From Propionivibrio limicola (GTDB lineage: Bacteria; Pseudomonadota; Gammaproteobacteria; Burkholderiales; Rhodocyclaceae), in the NCBI RefSeq assembly GCF_009469695.1, contig NZ_SSSR01000003.1, positions 124,001 through 188,000 on the forward strand: 64,000 nucleotides of DNA, written 5' to 3'. Position 1 is the first letter of the stretch. The number at the start of each line of letters is the position of its first letter. Below are positions 59,278-64,000 of the stretch, one piece after another. Below the pieces are notes generated by a model. That model was not told the origin of the DNA. It ran no database searches and worked only from the letters and a program-made list of their open reading frames with translations. The position numbers and the translations under genes are program-made.

Positions 59278-61281
59278 ATGGTTTCAGATGTTGCGCTCGC
59301 GAACGCGATTCGCGTGTTGGCTATGGATGGCGTTCAAGCCGCTAATTCAGGGCACCCCGGTGCTCCCATGGGAATGGCGGAAATTGCGGTGGCGCTGTGG
59401 GGGCGGCATCTTCGGCACAATCCGGCGGATCCCAAGTGGGTGAATCGGGATCGTTTCGTCCTTTCGAATGGGCATGGCTCGATGCTGCTTTATGCCCTCC
59501 TGCACCTGACGGGCTACGACTTGCCGCTGGATGAGCTAAAGCGCTTCCGTCAACTGCACAGCAAGACACCGGGACATCCGGAATATGGCCATACTCCCGG
59601 CGTCGAAACGACAACGGGGCCGCTCGGGCAAGGCATCAGCAACGCAGTAGGGTTTGCGTTGGCGGAAAAATTGCTGTCGGCCGAATTTAATCGCGAGCAG
59701 TTCCCGATCGTCGATCACTACAGTTATGTTTTCCTCGGCGACGGCTGCATGATGGAAGGGATTTCGCACGAGGCTTGCTCGCTTGCGGGAACCTGGAAGT
59801 TGTCAAAGCTGATCGCGTTCTATGACGATAATGGCATTTCCATTGACGGACATGTCGAGGGCTGGTTTACCGACGATACGCCCAAGCGTTTCGAGGCGTA
59901 TGGCTGGAATGTCATTCGGGAGGTGGATGGGCACAACGCGGATGCCGTTGATCGGGCCATTCAGGCGGCGAAGTCGCAGAATGAAAAGCCGACGCTGATT
60001 TGCTGCAAGACAGTCATCGGGAACGGTTCGCCAAACAAGGCCGGTACTCACGATGTGCATGGCGCTCCGCTCGGTAAGGATGAGGTGGCGGCTACCCGTG
60101 CGGCACTGGGTATCGCCGGGTCGGCGTTTGAAGTTCCCGAAGCGGTGCGTATCGCTTGGGATGGGCGTGAAGTAGGCGCCCGCGCGCAGGCTGAATGGGA
60201 AAAGTTGTTTGCGGAGTATCAGCGCTCCTATCCGGAGTTGGCGAGCGAATTCGAGCGACGGATGAAGGGTGAGTTGCATCCGGCCTATGTGGAGGGCGCT
60301 GGAGCTGCTCTGCAGGAAGTTGCGGCCAAAGGCGAAGCGGTGGCAACGCGCAAATCGTCGCAAAATGCCATCCAGGCCTTGGTCCCGTTTGTGCCGGAAT
60401 TTGTCGGAGGCTCGGCCGATTTGGCGCCTTCCAACTTGACTCAGTGGAAGGGATGTCGCGCCATTCGACCGGAGGCAATGGGGGAGGGCGGTAACTATAT
60501 CCATTATGGCGTGCGCGAGTTTGGCATGGCGGCCATCATGAATGGTTTGGCCTTGCACGGCGGGTTCAGACCTTATGGCGGTACTTTCTTGATGTTCTCG
60601 GAATATGCAAGAAATGCCATAAGGATGGCCGCGCTGATGCGCATTAATCCGATCTATGTGTTTACTCATGATTCTGTTGGGGTGGGCGAGGATGGGCCGA
60701 CTCACCAACCGATCGAACAGACGGCAACGCTACGCATGGTTCCCAATCTGGACGTTTGGCGGCCTTGCGATAGCGTTGAAACTTTCGTTGCATGGCAATG
60801 CGCCATTGAGCACACTTGCTCCCCGACCGCGCTTATTCTCTCCCGGCAGAATCTGCCGCACCAGGGACGTAGTGCCGGGCAGATCGATGCTATTCGTCGT
60901 GGCGGCTACGTTTTGAAGGAGGCTGTCGGCGAGTTGCAGGCGGTGATTGTTGCCACTGGCTCCGAGGTTGCTCTGGCCATCTCGGCACAAGAGATGCTGG
61001 CGCAAAAAGGGATTGGTGTACGTGTTGTCTCGATGCCATCGTGTTTTGCCTTTGATCGGCAAGATAAGGAATATCGGGATTCCGTATTGCCTCGGGGTGT
61101 TCCGCGAGTTGCGGTGGAGGCTGGTGTGACGGGATTCTGGCGCCAATACGTAGGCCTGGATGGGGCTGTCGTCGGGATCGATCGCTTTGGCGAGAGTGCG
61201 CCAGCGAGCCAGGTGTTCGAATATCTTGGTGTTACCGACACCAAGGTTGTTGACGCGGTGCTGTCCGTTTTGCCGGCCTGA
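59278..61281 (+). CDS. tkt: Transketolase, 667 aa
   Basis: Thiamine diphosphate enzyme of the non-oxidative pentose phosphate pathway. The N-terminal [28 protein letters not shown], the TPP motif [21 protein letters not shown] with [10 protein letters not shown], the central [10 protein letters not shown] and [20 protein letters not shown], and [25 protein letters not shown] are the transketolase hallmarks. ATG 59278 follows AAGGAG by six bases. A strong terminator closes the gene, so it is probably monocistronic here; in relatives, gap and pgk often follow. Confidence 0.97.
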   Translation: MVSDVALANAIRVLAMDGVQAANSGHPGAPMGMAEIAVALWGRHLRHNPADPKWVNRDRFVLSNGHGSMLLYALLHLTGYDLPLDELKRFRQLHSKTPGHPEYGHTPGVETTTGPLGQGISNAVGFALAEKLLSAEFNREQFPIVDHYSYVFLGDGCMMEGISHEACSLAGTWKLSKLIAFYDDNGISIDGHVEGWFTDDTPKRFEAYGWNVIREVDGHNADAVDRAIQAAKSQNEKPTLICCKTVIGNGSPNKAGTHDVHGAPLGKDEVAATRAALGIAGSAFEVPEAVRIAWDGREVGARAQAEWEKLFAEYQRSYPELASEFERRMKGELHPAYVEGAGAALQEVAAKGEAVATRKSSQNAIQALVPFVPEFVGGSADLAPSNLTQWKGCRAIRPEAMGEGGNYIHYGVREFGMAAIMNGLALHGGFRPYGGTFLMFSEYARNAIRMAALMRINPIYVFTHDSVGVGEDGPTHQPIEQTATLRMVPNLDVWRPCDSVETFVAWQCAIEHTCSPTALILSRQNLPHQGRSAGQIDAIRRGGYVLKEAVGELQAVIVATGSEVALAISAQEMLAQKGIGVRVVSMPSCFAFDRQDKEYRDSVLPRGVPRVAVEAGVTGFWRQYVGLDGAVVGIDRFGESAPASQVFEYLGVTDTKVVDAVLSVLPA

Positions 61282-61310
61282 TGGCGAGCGCCTAGTTGCT
61301 CCTTGTATGA

Positions 61311-61338
61311 AGCCCGACCCGCGCGTCGGGCTTTTTTT
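61311..61338 (+). terminator. Intrinsic terminator after tkt
   Basis: An 8-bp stem (AGCCCGAC at 61311-61318 with GTCGGGCT at 61325-61332), six-base loop and seven T, 30 bases after the tkt stop. Confidence 0.9.
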
Positions 61339-61397
61339 GGCCCGTCGAAAAGCCTATTTTTTGGGGGCGATATGTTCGTGTTTGATGCTTCTGGTCG

Positions 61398-62201
61398 ATG
61401 ATGAATTGGTTGTTTGCATATGTTGCCCTTGGGCTGTTTACCGGTCTGTCCGCAGGCATGCTGGGCATTGGCGGTGGGCTGGTCATGGTTCCCGTGTTGG
61501 CGATGATTTTTGCTTCCCAGAGCAGTTTTCCTTCTGGTGACGTTTTGCATCTAGCCCTCGGGACATCTGCCGCGACAATTTTGTTTACGTCTCTTTCTAG
61601 CCTGAGAAGTCATCATCAGCATGGCGCGGTCATTTGGAAGATTGTTGCGCAGATTTCGCCCGGAATTCTCTTGGGGACTGTGTTTGGCGCATCTCTTGCG
61701 TCGGCTGTTCCTGCCGAACCGCTCGCCGTTATCTTTGCGTGCTTTGTATTGTTTGCTGCTGTGCAAATGGTGTTCAATTTGAAGCCGAAACCCAATAGGC
61801 AATTGCCGGGGCGGATCGCTGTTGTTGCCGTTGGGGGAGCGATCGGTTGCATTTCAGCGCTCGTGGCTATTGGTGGCGGAGTGCTGACGGTTCCTTTCTT
61901 GACGTTTTGTAATGTCAAAATGCAAAAGGCGATCGGAACGTCCGCAGCGGTCGGCTTCCCAATCGCCTTGGGCAGCACTCTGGGATATGTGGCAAATGGG
62001 TGGGCGCGCTCGGGGCTGCCCGAGTGGTGCCTCGGGTTTGTTTACCTGCCGGCCTTGGCTTGGATGGTTCCTTGCAGCATGTTAATGGCGCCTGCAGGGG
62101 CGAAGTGCACCCACAAGTTGCCCGTTGTCGTATTGAAACGCATCTTTGCAATCTTCTTGGTGTTGCTGGCAACAAGGATGTTGCTGCGACTGATCCCCTA
62201 G
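61398..62201 (+). CDS. TSUP family (TauE/SafE) membrane transporter, 267 aa
   Basis: Predicted exporter or importer of sulfur-containing or organic anions; the substrate cannot be told from sequence. About eight membrane helices are arranged in two halves, each with a Gly-rich repeat: GLFTGLSAGMLGIGGGLVMVPVLAMIF in the first and GAIGCISALVAIGGGVLTVPFL in the second. TSAAVGFPIALGSTLGYVANG is also typical. ATG codons at 61398 and 61401 are both possible; the ribosome site is weak. It stands alone between tkt and pilM. Base composition looks slightly less GC-rich than its neighbours. Confidence 0.88.
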   Translation: MMNWLFAYVALGLFTGLSAGMLGIGGGLVMVPVLAMIFASQSSFPSGDVLHLALGTSAATILFTSLSSLRSHHQHGAVIWKIVAQISPGILLGTVFGASLASAVPAEPLAVIFACFVLFAAVQMVFNLKPKPNRQLPGRIAVVAVGGAIGCISALVAIGGGVLTVPFLTFCNVKMQKAIGTSAAVGFPIALGSTLGYVANGWARSGLPEWCLGFVYLPALAWMVPCSMLMAPAGAKCTHKLPVVVLKRIFAIFLVLLATRMLLRLIP

Positions 62202-62386
62202 TCGGCGGTTCGATGTATCTGTTATTGTGGAGCACGTTTCTCGTCGATGGGATGGTGATGGCGAGAGCCCCGTTCGCAAGAGTTGCTGGCTTTACATGAT
62301 GAATGGTTGTTGCTAGCATCTGGGAAAAGAATTTTAAAACATACGCTAAGTATCAATTTATTAAGGGTTTTTCCGGGGGTGGCGTT

Positions 62387-63466
62387 TTGCAGCTTGATCT
62401 TGCGTTTCTTAATCCTAAAGCCCGTTCACTGATCGGCCTCGATATCAGTAGTTCGGCGGTGAAAATGGTCGAATTGGCGGGTGATGCAAGAAATGGCTAT
62501 CGCGTTGAGCGATATGCGATTGAAGTGTTGCCCCGAGACTCGGTGTCGGACGGGAATATTGCCAGCCTTGAGGCTACCGCTGAGACGGTGCGTCGTGCTT
62601 GGAAGAAAATGGCGACGGCCACTCGGAGTGTGGCCGTCGCGTTGCCTGCCTCGCATGTGATCACCAAGAAAATAATCGTGGCGACGGGGCAGCGAGAAGA
62701 TGAAATTGAAGTATTGGTCGAATCCGAGGCGAATCAGTACATTCCATTCCCGCTGGATGAGGTGAATCTTGACTTTCAGGTAATTGGCCCGGCACCTTCA
62801 TCGCCTGATGAAAGTGAAGTCCTGATCGCGGCATCGCGCAAAGAAAAAGTCGAGGACCGCGTTGCCGTGGTCGAGTCTGCCGGTTTGAAGGCTGTTGTTG
62901 TCGATGTCGAATCTTTCGCTGCGCTGTCTGCCTTTTCGTTGGTAGAGCGCCAGTTGCCCGGTGGGGCGAAGGGGAAAATTGTCGCCCTGATCGATGTCGG
63001 TGCAAATGCTATGGGGCTGACTGTCCTGAAGGATGGGCAGCAGCTTTACAGTAGAGAGCAAGCCTTTGGCGGAAATCAACTAACCCAGGATGTCGCACGG
63101 TTGTTTGGTATGTCATTTGAAGAGGCGGAACTTGAGAAGCGCCGAAATAATTTGCCGGAAAATTATGAGAGCGAGTTGCTAAAGCCTTTTGTCGAGAACA
63201 TGGCGCTCGAGGTCTCGCGAGCATTGCAGTTTTTCTTTACATCGACTCAGTTCAGCGAGGTTGATCACATTGTGTTGGCGGGCGGGTGTGCGGTTCTGCC
63301 GGGGGCTGACGAGGCCGTGGCTTTACGTACCCAAGTTGATACGGTTATTGCGAATCCGTTTGCCGAGATGGCGCTTTCCGAACGTGTTCGTGCAAGAAAC
63401 CTCCTCATGGACTCGTCTTCGTTGATGGTGGCGTGTGGTCTTGCGTTGCGGAGGTTCGACGAATGA
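62387..63466 (+). CDS. pilM: Type IV pilus assembly protein PilM, 359 aa
   Basis: Actin-like cytoplasmic protein that binds the N-terminus of PilN and links the alignment subcomplex to the motor. ARSLIGLDISSSAVKMVELAG is the first phosphate motif; VAVALPASHVITKKI, VALIDVGANAMGLTVLKDG and the C-terminal HIVLAGGCAVLPG complete the ATPase fold. The start is TTG at 62387, giving MQLDLAFLNPKA, with GGGGGTGG just upstream; codons before it (from 62303) do not resemble PilM. The stop overlaps pilN by four bases. Confidence 0.94.
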   Translation: MQLDLAFLNPKARSLIGLDISSSAVKMVELAGDARNGYRVERYAIEVLPRDSVSDGNIASLEATAETVRRAWKKMATATRSVAVALPASHVITKKIIVATGQREDEIEVLVESEANQYIPFPLDEVNLDFQVIGPAPSSPDESEVLIAASRKEKVEDRVAVVESAGLKAVVVDVESFAALSAFSLVERQLPGGAKGKIVALIDVGANAMGLTVLKDGQQLYSREQAFGGNQLTQDVARLFGMSFEEAELEKRRNNLPENYESELLKPFVENMALEVSRALQFFFTSTQFSEVDHIVLAGGCAVLPGADEAVALRTQVDTVIANPFAEMALSERVRARNLLMDSSSLMVACGLALRRFDE

Positions 63467-64000
63467 TACGCATCAATCTTCTCCCGCATCGCGAGGAAAA
63501 GCGCAAAGCCAGGCGGCAGCAGTTTTATTCGCTGCTTGGAATGGTTGTGGTGCTTGGTGTGCTCGTCGTATTCCTTGGGTTTTCTGTGATTGGCGGCTAT
63601 ATCTCGGCTCAAGAGTCGAAAAACCAGTTTCTTAAAAAGGAAATAGCGCTACTCGATAAGGAAATTGACCAGATCAAACGCCTCAAGGAGCAAACACAGG
63701 CTCTGCTGGCTCGCAAACAGATCATCGAATCTCTTCAGCAGGATCGTGCCGAAGCGGTTCGGTTGTTAAGCGAAATGGCTAAGCAAATGCCGGAAGGCGT
63801 CTATCTTCGTTCGATGAAGCAGGATGGCCGTAAAGTTTCGTTGAGCGGCTATGCCCAATCGAACGCCCGGGTTTCGACGTTGATGCGGAATATTGAAGCG
63901 TCAGAATGGCTGGAAAGGCCTGAGCTGGTCGAAATCAAAGCGGTTTCCGTTGAGAAGCGCCGGTCGAACGAATTCAACATGACTTTGTTCCTTAAAGGAG
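63463..64000 (+). CDS. pilN: Type IV pilus assembly protein PilN, 3' truncated by the window edge
   Basis: Bitopic inner-membrane protein of the PilMNOP alignment complex. MIRINLLPHREEKRKARRQ is the cytoplasmic PilM-binding motif (INLLP), followed by one membrane helix (about 23-45), a coiled-coil stretch (LDKEIDQIKRLKEQTQALLARK) and the start of the periplasmic domain (PEGVYLRSMKQDGRKVSLSGYAQS). About 179 codons are visible without a stop. ATG 63463 overlaps the pilM stop (ATGA). pilO, pilP and pilQ would be expected to follow outside the window. Confidence 0.95.
   Translation, partial: MIRINLLPHREEKRKARRQQFYSLLGMVVVLGVLVVFLGFSVIGGYISAQESKNQFLKKEIALLDKEIDQIKRLKEQTQALLARKQIIESLQQDRAEAVRLLSEMAKQMPEGVYLRSMKQDGRKVSLSGYAQSNARVSTLMRNIEASEWLERPELVEIKAVSVEKRRSNEFNMTLFLKG

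Overview
The window is 64 kb of GC-rich, densely coded bacterial chromosome with about 56 protein genes, few gaps and no rRNA, tRNA, CRISPR array, prophage or insertion sequence that I could recognise. Gene content and order point to a betaproteobacterium, most likely of the Rhodocyclales (Dechloromonas/Azonexus/Azoarcus-like). The supporting features are a his cluster followed by a HIT protein and tatA-tatB-tatC, yqgE-ruvX-pyrR-pyrB-pyrC', a pilG-pilH-pilI-pilJ-chpA cluster beside thiD-thiE-hemL, proC-yggS divergent from pilT-pilU, and pilM-pilN at the right edge. The taxonomic call is inference from synteny and protein families; no marker RNA is present.

Layout. 1-6.1 kb: end of uppP, an esterase, an RNase II-type nuclease, a TonB-like protein, mtgA and an MgtE_N-CorA fusion. 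6.1-8.9 kb (minus): hemL, thiE, thiD. 9.1-18.3 kb: the Chp chemosensory system that controls type IV pili. 18.3-23.5 kb: photolyase (minus), then yqgE, ruvX and the pyrimidine genes pyrR, pyrB and a degenerate pyrC'. 23.6-25.6 kb (minus): yggT, proC, yggS. 25.7-27.9 kb: pilT and pilU. 28.1-32.6 kb: a four-gene 2-oxoacid:acceptor oxidoreductase operon. 32.7-35.2 kb (minus): an alpha/beta hydrolase, then a cobalamin riboswitch, a 49-residue peptide and a SPASM radical SAM enzyme. 35.3-39.1 kb: a small zinc-ribbon protein, pilS, pilR, ampD. 39.2-47.8 kb: tatC/B/A, HIT and the his genes, with hisC alone in reverse orientation. 48-62.2 kb: gltB-gltD, glmU, glmS, a cardiolipin synthase, transketolase and a TSUP transporter. 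62.4-64 kb: pilM and the start of pilN.

How the genes work together. Type IV pilus functions are spread over four loci: signalling and motor control (pilGHIJ-chpA), retraction ATPases (pilT, pilU), two-component transcription control (pilS, pilR) and the assembly platform (pilM, pilN). The rest is mainly core metabolism: histidine, pyrimidine, proline, glutamate, haem and thiamine synthesis, cell wall precursors and recycling, Tat export, and the pentose phosphate pathway.

The most unusual element is at 32670-34504 on the minus strand. A candidate promoter is followed six bases later by a cobalamin aptamer whose closing stem can be drawn, then by mutually exclusive antiterminator and terminator hairpins, then by a tiny ribosomal-peptide precursor (Cys30 in a RKSCNPDGIG core) and a radical SAM/SPASM maturase whose ATG directly follows the peptide's stop codon. 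It looks like a vitamin B12-responsive peptide natural product pathway of the type NCBI names CbpA/CbpB (name recalled, not looked up). Its product and role are not known to me.
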